From Mycobacterium mantenii (lineage in GTDB: Bacteria; Actinomycetota; Actinomycetes; Mycobacteriales; Mycobacteriaceae): 64,000 nt of DNA. Shown here piece after piece: positions 9,785 to 17,557 of the stretch. Both the position numbers and the translations under genes were made by a program. The DNA lies in NCBI RefSeq assembly GCF_010731775.1, contig NZ_AP022590.1:434001-498000 (forward strand), written 5' to 3'. How positions within the stretch are numbered: the first letter of the stretch is position 1; each line of letters opens with the position of its first letter. Below the pieces are notes generated by a model. That model was not told the DNA's origin. It worked only from the letters and a program-made list of their open reading frames with translations, and made no database searches.

Positions 9785-9930
9785 TCGACCAAGAGGCCGA
9801 TACCCGATCGGCCCCAGGAGTTTTCGTGCAAATTTAACGGTGCCGATTGCTCCGAACTCCCGAACTTTGGCCGCCAAGCGCCGTCTACGGCGGCGCTTGT
9901 ATCGTCGCGTCCGCGTAGCGCTAATCGGGT
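9785..9930 (-). pseudogene. Degenerate DUF5994 fragment
   Basis: Read on the minus strand, one frame gives RLALRGRDDTSAAVDGAWRP and the next gives VREFGAIGTVKFARKLLGP. These match, in order, the RLRLKPKAPQSGSVDGAWWP and SVRLGPIGRVIYNIDEWAKP segments of the intact DUF5994 gene 270 bp away. The segment between them (about 15 residues) is missing and the reading frame shifts. No start codon or ribosome binding site is associated with it. I read it as a decayed copy; the VDGAW core is convincing, the rest is weak. Confidence 0.48.
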
Positions 9931-9963
9931 GGTGCTTGAAGGGCCGGGGGAAAGGAGGCGCCA

Positions 9964-10010
9964 CGTGACGCTCCGGTCTACCAATTCAGCTACCGCAGAT
10001 GGCTACCGGA
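9964..10010 (-). other. tRNA-like 5' half
   Basis: On the minus strand this stretch reads GGTAGCTGAATTGGTAGACC followed by GGAGCGTCACG, which looks like a tRNA D-arm followed by an anticodon loop with GTC (tRNA-Asp-like). No matching T-arm or paired acceptor stem follows within the next 45 bases, so it is not a functional tRNA gene as read. It may be a remnant or chance. The region 9703-10206 holds nothing else apart from this and the DUF5994 fragment. Confidence 0.25.
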
Positions 10011-10206
10011 AGGGCGGCACTCGACAAACCCGCGAGGCCTGCAGCATACCCCGGTACCGGTATGACGACGTACGAACCGGGAGCGGCGATGTAACAAATA
10101 AGGTTCTCACTCGGCGAATGGCAGTGTCCGGTGCGGCACGTGAAGGCCATATCGGCCGAGCTTTATTGATCCCCAGTGGTTTTGCGCGATGACTGGCTGC
10201 GCGGGT

Positions 10207-10674
10207 CTATACCCGGGTCTCCTTTTCTTCCGGGCTGATCATGAGGCCCTCGACGGTCGAGGCATTGTTGGGGCTGGCTGCTGTCATCATGATCGTGTGT
10301 GCCTGGTCTGGGTCGGCGTGCGGGGAAACGACCAGTAGGACGATTTTGCTGCGATCGAGTCCGAGGACCTCGATGGTGTTGGCTGGCTGGAGGCGATATC
10401 CGTCGAGTCGTACCATCCGTCTCCCGACCGCGAACTTAGCGGGCGGCTTTGCCCATTCGTCGATGTTGTAGATCACGCGGCCAATCGGCCCGAGTCGAAC
10501 GGACAGCACCGCCAGCAGATCCGGTAGCTCCGCCGTAAGGTCGTCACTGTGCGGCCACCATGCCCCATCGACAGACCCGCTCTGCGGCGCTTTGGGCTTT
10601 AGCCTCAGGCGCGGTGTGTGTACCGGTGGGGTTTGCCGGTGTCCGACGTCCATGTGGTCTTGTTTCGGCGTCAT
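10207..10674 (-). CDS. DUF5994 family protein, copy A
   Basis: A 155-residue soluble protein of an actinobacterial family of unknown function. Diagnostic segments are SVDGAWWPHSDDLTAELPDLL, LGPIGRVIYNIDEWAKPP, MVRLDGYRLQPANTIEVLG and VVSPHADPDQAHTIMMTAA. The length is normal for the family. The ATG is preceded by AGGAGCG, with a leader nearly identical to that of a second copy 1.6 kb away in the opposite direction. The family often sits near stress and redox genes in actinomycetes, but no function is known to me. Confidence 0.75.
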   Translation of the reverse strand: MTPKQDHMDVGHRQTPPVHTPRLRLKPKAPQSGSVDGAWWPHSDDLTAELPDLLAVLSVRLGPIGRVIYNIDEWAKPPAKFAVGRRMVRLDGYRLQPANTIEVLGLDRSKIVLLVVSPHADPDQAHTIMMTAASPNNASTVEGLMISPEEKETRV

Positions 10675-10733
10675 AGCGACGCTCCTGTCTTGACCGCGAG
10701 ACCGGCCAAATCATTCGAATCGGCGACGACATG
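10675..10733 (-). promoter_or_regulatory. Conserved leader of DUF5994 copy A
   Basis: The 59 bases before the start codon are nearly identical, with about six differences including one indel, to 12256-12313 on the other strand, which precede DUF5994 copy B. The shared block contains ATTCGAAT and ends in the ribosome binding site. It is more alike than the coding sequences it precedes, which suggests a selected control element or recent gene conversion. Confidence 0.6.
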
Positions 10734-10840
10734 GCTTTGAATAGTCAGGTGCGAAGTATCGCCGACGGTTCCCACGCTACTCGGATGGTCCGGAACGAAC
10801 CACGGCACGTTGATGGTCGCAACCAGCCGGTCGGGCGTTC

Positions 10841-11644
10841 TCAGCGGATGGAGACGAGTTGGTCGATCGAATCCCGGGGTAAGTCGCCGTCAACGACGGC
10901 GGTCACCACCAGCCGGTTCAGCGTGATCGCGCCTCTGTGATTGTCGAGAAACGCGGTGTCGGAGGCATCACGACCAGTGGCTATCCGCACCAGGGTTTGC
11001 CGCGGCGCTAGCAGCGTCGCATCGACCACCCGCCATTGCCCCTCGACAAAAGCCTCGGCCACCGCGTGAAAGTCCATCGGGTGCACCCCGGGCGCGTACA
11101 CCGACACCAGGCGGGCCGGGACGTTGACCGCACGCAGCAGCGCCACCACCAGATGCGCGTAGTCGCGGCACACGCCTGCGCCGGAGAGCAGGGTTTCCAC
11201 CGCCCCGTCGATCGGATCGCTTGAGCCGGGCACATAGTTCAGCCTCGTACCCACCCACGAGCTCACATTCTCCAACAGCGTCGCCGAATCTCCATAGGTG
11301 CCGAATTCGGTTGCGGCGAAACCGTAGAACTTATCGGCCTCGGCGTAGCGGCTGGGTCGCAGATACATCGACTGGTCGTATTCGGTCACTGGCGCCGGAT
11401 CGGTTTGACCCACGATCGTCGCCGAGTAGTCGACTTTCAGTGTGCCTACTGCTGCGTCGAACTTGTGGATGCGGTTGCCATGTACACCGCTGATTTCCAT
11501 GGCCTGGATAGGCCGTCCGTCCAGGACGAAGCGCAGCGATTCAAAGACCTCAGTGCGTGGATGCGGGGCAACAGCAATCTGAAACTCCAGCGTCGTGGGT
11601 GCGGTGATGTCGACTTCGATCTCGGCGCCCACTTCGCGTCTCAT
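10841..11644 (-). CDS. Transglutaminase-like protein
   Basis: A 267-residue protein with an N-terminal beta-rich domain (residues 1-100) and a transglutaminase-like core. The catalytic triad is visible: Cys159 in GAGVCRDYAHL, His193 in HPMDFHAV and Asp208 in WRVVDAT. Such proteins in mycobacteria are soluble cysteine-hydrolase-fold enzymes whose substrates are unknown, often annotated as transglutaminase family with a bacterial N-terminal domain. The open frame extends 321 bp further upstream, but homology begins at MRREVGAEIEVDITAPTTLE, so I use that ATG. Confidence 0.8.
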   Translation of the reverse strand: MRREVGAEIEVDITAPTTLEFQIAVAPHPRTEVFESLRFVLDGRPIQAMEISGVHGNRIHKFDAAVGTLKVDYSATIVGQTDPAPVTEYDQSMYLRPSRYAEADKFYGFAATEFGTYGDSATLLENVSSWVGTRLNYVPGSSDPIDGAVETLLSGAGVCRDYAHLVVALLRAVNVPARLVSVYAPGVHPMDFHAVAEAFVEGQWRVVDATLLAPRQTLVRIATGRDASDTAFLDNHRGAITLNRLVVTAVVDGDLPRDSIDQLVSIR

Positions 11645-12255
11645 GGCGTGATCATCCGCCAGTCGTTCCGGATCCGCCAGCCGTGCGGCGGCGCTGGGCA
11701 GGGGATGGCGCGTTCCCTGCACATGCCTCCGCCAGACCCGAACGGGATCCTTAGCAGGGACAAGGTGCCGAAATCGTCGGTGCCGCAACAGTCGTTTGTC
11801 AGCGCGTCCGCCCCGCCCAAGATCATCATTGCCCGATAACACCGTCGACAAGTGGTCCAAGTTCAATCTTCTATCTGTGCCGCTCATCGCATACCCTGGG
11901 ACCCAGCGACCGATTGAGCAAGTTGCGTTCTTGTGGTCTGTTGCTAGATGGCCGTTGGTGCGCAACTGTGGTGTTAAGCAGTCAGCACCAGGCCGGCCGC
12001 CGTCGACTCTTCACTGTGTGTACAAACGCAGCACGTCTCGTTGATAGAGACGCTAATTCGGCGTGGACCTTCGGTCTTGATGCCGCTTCGCGGGTGAATC
12101 ACTTTCGGCAGGGGTTACTCGATCCATGGCCCTTAGGCCTGATGTAGCAGAAACCGGGCCGGCAGAGCGTTGGTCGCTAGCGTCCCTTTGGCCCAGCCCA
12201 GATCGGAGTAGGGTGACAACGTATCGGCGGTATTTCGTTTGTGATCGTTCTGGGT
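11645..12255. other. Intergenic region between divergent genes
   Basis: An open frame continues upstream of the transglutaminase start to 11965, but its residues look like non-coding translation. Near 12034-12052 an inverted repeat CGTCTC/GAGACG with a 7-base loop could fold. I see no RNA gene. It should hold the divergent promoters of the transglutaminase and DUF5994 copy B. Confidence 0.4.
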
Positions 12256-12313
12256 CATGTCGTCGCCGATTCGAATGATTGGCCGGTATCGCGGTCAAGA
12301 CGGGAGCGTCGCG
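12256..12313 (+). promoter_or_regulatory. Conserved leader of DUF5994 copy B
   Basis: Near-identical, inverted counterpart of 10675-10733. The block ends in GGGAGCG followed by the GTG start, and the equivalence of the two leaders fixes the start codon of copy B at 12314 rather than at the in-frame ATG at 12257. Confidence 0.6.
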
Positions 12314-12922
12314 GTGACGCTAGGGCAAGCCCGCAACAGCTCGAGGTGGGACACCACACGGGGCATCCATGCGGCGAGGTTTCGGTGGAAACCCGCCGCG
12401 CGTGGCATCGGGTATGTGGATGGCGCATGGTGGCCACACAGTGATGACCTGATGACGCAACTGCCAGATTTGATCGCGGTTCTGTCGATGCGTCTAGGTG
12501 CGATCAGTTGTGTGATGTACAACAACACCGAATGGAGAATAACGCCCGCCGAACTTGTGAGCGGCGGACATGTGGTCAAACTTGACGGACACCGCGGCCA
12601 TCCGCCCAATACGGTCGAAGTCCTTGACTCCAAAGGCAATAAGTATGGCTTGCTGGTTGTCCCATTTCACCTCGACCCCGATCAAGCGCACAGGATTGTG
12701 ATGGCAGCTGCCGCTCCGGGCGACGTGTCGAGCGTCGATACCCTGCTCATGATCAGCGTGGAAGACCGGGAAAGCCGCACCAGGAGGGACGCCGCGCGCG
12801 AGCGCTGGGAATTCGCAACGCAGGGCAAAACAGCCGATCGTCGGGAACGACCCCGGTCCTGGGGCGGGTCTTCCCGTCCTCTTCCCCCTATGGCCCTCGC
12901 GCCTCCGTCGCACCATAGCTAG
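12314..12922 (+). CDS. DUF5994 family protein, copy B
   Basis: A 202-residue paralogue of copy A, lying on the opposite strand. It shares YVDGAWWPHSDDLMTQLPDL, RLGAISCVMYNNTEWRITP, VVKLDGHRGHPPNTVEVL and the DPDQAHRIVMAAA helix. About 45 extra C-terminal residues, rich in Arg, Pro and Ser, lie beyond the family domain and may be read-through after loss of the original stop. The start is set by comparison with copy A. Function unknown. Confidence 0.72.
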   Translation: MTLGQARNSSRWDTTRGIHAARFRWKPAARGIGYVDGAWWPHSDDLMTQLPDLIAVLSMRLGAISCVMYNNTEWRITPAELVSGGHVVKLDGHRGHPPNTVEVLDSKGNKYGLLVVPFHLDPDQAHRIVMAAAAPGDVSSVDTLLMISVEDRESRTRRDAARERWEFATQGKTADRRERPRSWGGSSRPLPPMALAPPSHHS

Positions 12923-12935
12923 GGACAACACGACT

Positions 12936-13178
12936 ATGACAAGTGACGACACAGTATTCAGAGCCTTCAGCGACTTCGGTATTGACGACCTCCCCGCCGA
13001 GGCAACAGTCTCGCGACGCATGGTTCGGCGACTCGAGGACATTGACAATTCGACGACCCCCGGGCCGACTACCGTGGCTGCGCGCGCCGCCTTGGCGTCC
13101 AGCGTCGTCGCACATGCCGTGGTTGAACTCGAGAGTCAACTCATCGCATTGAGGAAGCAACTGGCACAAGCGAAGTGA
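12936..13178 (+). CDS. Small hypothetical protein
   Basis: An 80-residue acidic protein beginning MTSDDTVFRAFSDFGIDDLP and ending in a predicted helix with heptad character (VVAHAVVELESQLIALRKQLAQAK), which could form a short coiled coil. It lies 13 bp after DUF5994 copy B in the same direction, with GGGACAACACG as a weak ribosome binding site. I do not recognise a family. Codon pattern is acceptable for the region. Confidence 0.45.
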   Translation: MTSDDTVFRAFSDFGIDDLPAEATVSRRMVRRLEDIDNSTTPGPTTVAARAALASSVVAHAVVELESQLIALRKQLAQAK

Positions 13179-13298
13179 ACGACTCGTCACCGACGAAGGC
13201 GACCCCCGTTGGTGGAGTGATTCTGTCCGCATCACCGTTGGCAAGTGTTGGTAGAGGCTGTGCCTCAAGAGATTTCGTTGCAGAAAGGGGGGACGCTG

Positions 13299-14804
13299 AT
13301 GGTTATGCGATTGTCGGGGACCGATGCGCTGTCGCTGCACACACAGAGTTCGAGGACGCCTGCGCACACGGTTACGCTGGTGATCATCGATGCGTCCGAT
13401 CAGCTCAGCCACCAGCGGCTACACCAATTGGTGGCCGCGTCGCTGCCGCAACTGGCGCGATTTCGCAGCCGCCTGGTGACCAAGCCGCTGGGCGTGGGGC
13501 AGCCCGTGTGGGCCGAGATTGACGACTATGACCCTTCTTCGCAAATTCATCGCGCAACGGTTCGCGCTCCCGGCGGTCGGCGGGAGTTCGCCGATCTCAT
13601 CGCGGAGTTGAGTGCCGGGCGACTGGATGGCCTTAGCCGGCTGTGGGAAGCGTGGAGTATCAACGGACTGGCAGGCGGCCGGTGGGCGTTGGCGGTGAAG
13701 ATGTCGCCTGCACTGAACGACGGGGCGGCAGGAGCAGCGTCCTTGTGGCCGCGGCTGCTGACCACCGGACCGCACGCCGACCCGGCCAACAATCTGTCGA
13801 CCGAGCCTAGCTTAGGCTCGCCCTCCGTCGGCGACCTCGTTACCGATGTGATGACCGAGATCGTCGAAAACCATGTCGCCGGAATGTGGCTGATCGCCGA
13901 GACGATATCTGGTGTGCTGCAGGCCGTAAGTGGTCGGCTGCTCCGCATGCGCGTAGGGATCCCGATTGCCCCGGTGGCATCGTCGATGAGCGGTCCGGTG
14001 CCGCACACAGTGTTTAACGCGCCGCTGACCAAGCGGCGCGCAGTGGCCTTCGCCTCGATCCCGCTGGCTGACGTGAAGACGGTCAGCAAGGCGTTCGGGG
14101 GCAGCATCACCAACGTTGTTCTAACTGCCTGCACACTGTCATTGCGCGCATGGCTGCAACGGCACGACGAGGTACCCGACGATCCGCTGCTGATGCGGAT
14201 GCCGTTCGAGCTACCAGTCACGGATCCCCCTAGGGTTGGCAGGGCGTTGACTATCGGGCGGCTTCGCATCCCGGTACACCTCGACGACCCTGTGCAGGTC
14301 CTCGCCAATCTCCATACCGCCACCGAAAGATTGAACGCGATCCGGGGCCGCGACAACGAAAGTAGGTCTTCTCCAATTGATTTGGAGAGCATGGCCTCGC
14401 TTATCCCGCCGACCATAGCTCAGGTGGGTATGCAGCTCTACACCCGATCAGGCCTGCGGCATCAGCTCAGGCCGATCTGTCACGGCAGTGTCTCCTCCAT
14501 TGCCGTTGAGCCGGTGCCGGCGTACTGTGCCGGCGCCAAGGTCGTCGGCATGCATACCGTGGCGCCCCTAGCCGAGGAAAGTGGGTTAAACATTGCGCTG
14601 ACCTGCCGTGATGACGAGCTGGATGTGAGCGTGTGTGCGTGCCCGGACAATGTGCCTGCGGTCGACGATATCGCGACCGGGATCATGAACTCTGTCGATA
14701 TTCTGCTGGCGGCCGCACAGGAATCTCCTCGCGGGCAAGGCCGTTCCGTCGTCACAGAGATGACGTCACATCCCGCGAATCGTGGACGCGGCCAGCCCTA
14801 TTGA
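13299..14804 (+). CDS. WS/DGAT-like acyltransferase with altered active site
   Basis: A 501-residue protein of the wax ester synthase/diacylglycerol acyltransferase family, known in mycobacteria for triacylglycerol storage. The start MVMRLSGTDALSLHTQ is typical, and GAAAGGGGGGA precedes this ATG; an in-frame TTG 54 bp upstream is less likely. Later landmarks such as VSSMSGP-like and NGSxxxIxVEPVPAYCAGAKVVGMHTVAPLAE-type segments are present. The catalytic HHxxxDG box, however, reads SPALNDG at residues 136-142: both histidines are replaced while DG remains. Enzymatic acyl transfer by the standard mechanism is therefore doubtful. Confidence 0.78.
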   Translation: MVMRLSGTDALSLHTQSSRTPAHTVTLVIIDASDQLSHQRLHQLVAASLPQLARFRSRLVTKPLGVGQPVWAEIDDYDPSSQIHRATVRAPGGRREFADLIAELSAGRLDGLSRLWEAWSINGLAGGRWALAVKMSPALNDGAAGAASLWPRLLTTGPHADPANNLSTEPSLGSPSVGDLVTDVMTEIVENHVAGMWLIAETISGVLQAVSGRLLRMRVGIPIAPVASSMSGPVPHTVFNAPLTKRRAVAFASIPLADVKTVSKAFGGSITNVVLTACTLSLRAWLQRHDEVPDDPLLMRMPFELPVTDPPRVGRALTIGRLRIPVHLDDPVQVLANLHTATERLNAIRGRDNESRSSPIDLESMASLIPPTIAQVGMQLYTRSGLRHQLRPICHGSVSSIAVEPVPAYCAGAKVVGMHTVAPLAEESGLNIALTCRDDELDVSVCACPDNVPAVDDIATGIMNSVDILLAAAQESPRGQGRSVVTEMTSHPANRGRGQPY

Positions 14805-14822
14805 TGGCTCAAGTAAGTCCCC

Positions 14823-14910
14823 GTGCTGTCGGTATGACCTCGGCTGCATTGACCGCGCGATGTACAACATTGGAGAACATGGCAACTCGTCCGGAAGTTT
14901 GGCTCGAGTC
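14823..14910 (+). pseudogene. Degenerate DUF5994 fragment
   Basis: Just after the WS/DGAT gene, one frame gives VLSV and the adjacent frame continues LGCIDRAMYNIGEHGNSSGS. Together they match VLSVRLGPIGRVIYNIDEWAKPP of copy A, with a one-base shift in between. The match ends after about 25 codons, with no start or further domain. I read it as a short decayed copy. Confidence 0.45.
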
Positions 14911-15226
14911 TTGAGAATTCGGAGGGCCTTTCGCCGTGATTGCGGGCCCTTGGCTGGGATGCTGTAGGGTTTTTGAATAGGTCCCTGGGTTTCTGTAGGA
15001 AGCCACTTGGGGAGTTAGAGGCCGGGTCGCTACAGCGGCGCCGGCCTTGTCCATGCCCAGGTTCGTCGCATTCGCAGCACGAGTCGCGGCCCGGATATCG
15101 CCAACTTCCGCGCTTTGCGGTGTTGTGTACGTGACCTGGGCCAGGGGAGTGCGACCGTGGCCGACTGCGAGGGCCTGTCAAACGTGTGCGGCACTGTGCG
15201 GGCGGTTCGGTAATTCCCGGCCGAGA

Positions 15227-15535
15227 AACATCATCGTCAGGCTGATGGCCATGGTGAGCGATGGACTCGCCGACGACGCGGAAGTTGTTGTCGTCGAAGT
15301 GCTCAGCAACGCGGTGTGGCAATCAGGGGCCGCAAACATCACCGTCGAGGTCAGTGTCACCGACGAACTACTCATCGAGATCGCTGGTGACGGACGCGGA
15401 ATCCCCTCGGACGACCGGCGCCGAATTGGCCTGGCCAATATTGCCTAATCCGGCGAGGACCTCGGCGGCCACGGCATGATCACTAGCCCCACCAGACGGC
15501 GGCATTCACGTCTGCTGGCGCATACCGCTGCAGGA
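15227..15535 (+). pseudogene. Broken histidine-kinase ATPase domain, DosS/DosT-like
   Basis: The frame gives MVSDGLADDAEVVVVEVLSN (N-box EVLSNAV), VTVxDELLIEIAGDGRGIP (G1 box DGRGIP) and GLANIA, the order seen in the HATPase_c tail of DosS/DosT-type sensor kinases. A TAA stop at 15446-15448 interrupts the frame; after it the same frame continues SGEDLGGHGMITSPT and LLAHTAAG, which resemble the last strands of the domain. No GAF or HisKA domain precedes it. It is a fragment carrying a premature stop. The open frame extends upstream to 15047, but that part has no domain. Confidence 0.6.
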
Positions 15536-15621
15536 CCCGTACCTCCATACGACAGCGGTGGCCACGTTTCAGACAGCCTGGATGCTGTACGTGTGAGGAA
15601 ATGCCCTTCCTCCGGAACGGG

Positions 15622-16155
15622 TTACTCTTCGGCGGGATGTCGATTGGTTGCGGTCATCTCACGCGAGATTTCGGCTTGCTCGCGCAAGTATTCAGCGCGT
15701 TCCCGTCGGTCATCGGCTGCCGAGCGGTCCGCGTGGTCGGCTGTGCGACGGAGTCGCTCGCGTTCGCGCTCCGCAGCCGTGCCCTCTCGCTCATCAGCCA
15801 CCCGCTCGCGTGTGTCTGCACTCTGCTCTCGGCCGCCAGCGATCTGGTCTCGCTCGTCAGCGATCTGGTCTCGCTCGTCAGCGATCCGGTCTCGCTCGTC
15901 AGCGATCCGGTCTCGCTCGTCAACGAGCCACTCGCGTCTTTGTAGGTCGGCCTCGCGCTGCACGAGAGCCTTTTCGCGCTTATCGACCTCGGCGGCCCGG
16001 TGATCGAGCTCACCGTGCCTGTCGGCATGCTCCTTGCCGATCAATCGCCCTCTCCTCTTCACGAGCCGTTCTCGGACTTGTACGCGCTGCCGGCTTCGAT
16101 CTTCGCCGTATCGGAACTGTGCTGTGGATAGGTCCGAACCTCGCCTTGTTAACAC
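15622..16155 (-). CDS. Coiled-coil protein with DERDRIA heptad repeats
   Basis: A 177-residue, highly charged protein. Its centre is a run of 7-residue units of the type DERDRIA, DERDQIA, GGREQSA, DTRERVA, continuing into REGTAAERERERLRR. The whole chain should form a long alpha-helical coiled coil. Similar DERD-repeat proteins occur in other mycobacteria, sometimes next to or fused with GAF/ANTAR sensors, but no role is known to me. The plus-strand frame over the same bases is a mirror of the repeat. The start is uncertain, as no strong ribosome binding site is seen. Confidence 0.55.
   Translation of the reverse strand: MLTRRGSDLSTAQFRYGEDRSRQRVQVRERLVKRRGRLIGKEHADRHGELDHRAAEVDKREKALVQREADLQRREWLVDERDRIADERDRIADERDQIADERDQIAGGREQSADTRERVADEREGTAAERERERLRRTADHADRSAADDRRERAEYLREQAEISREMTATNRHPAEE
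15841..15924. repeat. Four tandem 21-bp repeats
   Basis: Four head-to-tail 21-base units (GATCTGGTCTCGCTCGTCAG plus one base) at 15841, 15862, 15883 and 15904, differing only by T/C at one position and a G/A near the last unit's end. On the minus strand each unit encodes one DERDxIA heptad. Such identity suggests recent slippage or unequal crossing over. Confidence 0.9.
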
Positions 16156-16667
16156 CTACCCTGCGGGACAACGCCATTCAAGGGCCGATGGACCTTAACG
16201 CCGCGCGGTAGAGGCCGTCGCGGGGGGCGGTGGAGGTATGTCAGTTGATGAGCTCGACGCGGAGCAACAATCAAGTCGTCGAGATAAGGCCGGCTCGTGG
16301 GTTCGAAATGCATGCGTTTGAGCCGCAGATGTGGGAATTGCTGCGGCTGCATCACGCAAGGGCTTCCATCATCTCTGGTCAGGCCGGCCGTGCCCACGGG
16401 TCACAGCTTGGATTTCATCCGCTCCGCATCCGCCGCGCCGCTCGTATCGCATGTTCTGAACCCCCCAAAAGATTGGTCCAGTTCGTCCAGCTTGACCAGC
16501 ATAAACGTCTGGCTTCTGACGTCGCCCCAGCTTCACACGCGGAAGGTCGCTGGTTCGATGCGCACCGTCCTCGCCGGCCCAGCCGCCCGACTGGGCGGCC
16601 CCCGAACCACTCCCCGGGGCCCGCGGCACGCTTGCCTGATCGCGCCCCCTAGGCCACCATAAACTGC
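16156..16667. other. Intergenic region with a tRNA-Val-like fragment
   Basis: No convincing protein gene on either strand. At 16527-16560 the plus strand reads CCAGCTTCACACGCGGA followed by AGGTCGCTGGTTCGAT, which looks like the anticodon loop (CAC), variable arm and T-arm of a tRNA-Val. The distal T-stem and acceptor are absent, so it is not functional as read. Such tRNA 3' segments can be integration-site remnants. Confidence 0.3.
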
Positions 16668-17105
16668 ATGAGTAAGGTAACCCTAACTACCGAGCTGCCG
16701 ATCCCGGTTGAGGCGGCCTCCGCCCTGGCGCGCAAGCCCGAGCTGATGAAGCACGTGCTCAGCCCGGTGCTGCGGGTTTACCGGCTCGACGTCCCCGAGC
16801 AGATCGAGGTAGGCACCCAGGGATCGGCGCGGTTCTGGTGGTTCGGCGTGATCCCTGCCTGGACGCACCACCTGACCATCAAGCGACTCGAGTCGACCGA
16901 GATCTACACCAACGAGCACGGTGGGCCGGTCCGCACCTGGAATCACCGCCTGATATTCGAACCCATCGACGAGCACAGCTGCCGCTACACCGACGAGATC
17001 GAAACCGACGACGGCCTGCACGGGCTGCTGACTCGCGCCTTCGTCCGGCTCATGTTTCGCCACCGGCATCGGCGATGGCGCAACCTCGCGCAGATCCTCC
17101 GTTGA
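16668..17105 (+). CDS. SRPBCC-fold (polyketide cyclase-like) protein
   Basis: A 145-residue soluble protein. The pattern of an N-terminal strand (MSKVTLTTELPIPVEAASAL), paired helices, then strands with WWFGVIPAWTHHLTIKRL, TWNHRLIFEPIDEHSCRYTD and a long C-terminal helix RAFVRLMFRHRHRRWRNLAQ fits the START/SRPBCC hydrophobic-ligand-binding fold. The ligand is unknown. It is followed 29 bp later by a second gene in the same direction, which the IS element abuts. Confidence 0.65.
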   Translation: MSKVTLTTELPIPVEAASALARKPELMKHVLSPVLRVYRLDVPEQIEVGTQGSARFWWFGVIPAWTHHLTIKRLESTEIYTNEHGGPVRTWNHRLIFEPIDEHSCRYTDEIETDDGLHGLLTRAFVRLMFRHRHRRWRNLAQILR

Positions 17106-17134
17106 CAGGCGCATACCCGAGAGGACGGTGAACC

Positions 17135-17557
17135 ATGGTCGGCAACCAAGAGGGCGTTGGCATGCTGAAACTCGAATGCCCGCAAGGACATCCCGTTGGC
17201 CGAATCCTCAAAGACGCCCCGCATCAGTCCGTCCAGTTCGACCCCGGCGCCCAGGTCGGGCCGCGCCGGTTCTGGCCGGACGAGGACGAACAACCCAACT
17301 TCTCGACGCGCTGCAGGTTCTGCGACAAGCCGGTGGGAGACACCACGTCCACCCTGCAGACCAAATTCGCCTCCCTGCTGGCCGACGCGTCCGCGAGCGC
17401 CGAGACGGCCACCCTGTCTTACGTCCAGGCGGCCGCTTCGCAGAGATACCGTAAGAGCTACAGTAGCGGCGTCGCGGCGCGACGCATCCGCGGCGACGCC
17501 GACCCGAGAGGACTCTCAATGATGAAGTCAAGCGGCCGATTCGGTGATCGGGGGTGA
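17135..17557 (+). CDS. Hypothetical protein with paired cysteines, possibly truncated by the IS
   Basis: A 140-residue frame. The first 60 residues contain LECPQGHPVG and TRCRFCDKPVG, two CxxG/CxxC-like elements that could bind zinc. The remainder is helical and Ala/Ser rich. The last 25 or so residues overlap the presumed IS110 end (the frame stops 30 bp inside the transposase gene on the other strand), so the natural C-terminus may have been replaced. No family is recognised. Confidence 0.45.
   Translation: MVGNQEGVGMLKLECPQGHPVGRILKDAPHQSVQFDPGAQVGPRRFWPDEDEQPNFSTRCRFCDKPVGDTTSTLQTKFASLLADASASAETATLSYVQAAASQRYRKSYSSGVAARRIRGDADPRGLSMMKSSGRFGDRG

Noticed and set aside
15841..15924. CRISPR or iteron array
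   Set aside because: Four 21-bp units without spacers that encode protein heptads; no replication or cas genes nearby.
15476..16003. 175-codon plus-strand frame rich in Ser and Arg
   Set aside because: It is the antisense reading of the DERD-repeat protein; its first residues belong to the broken kinase tail.
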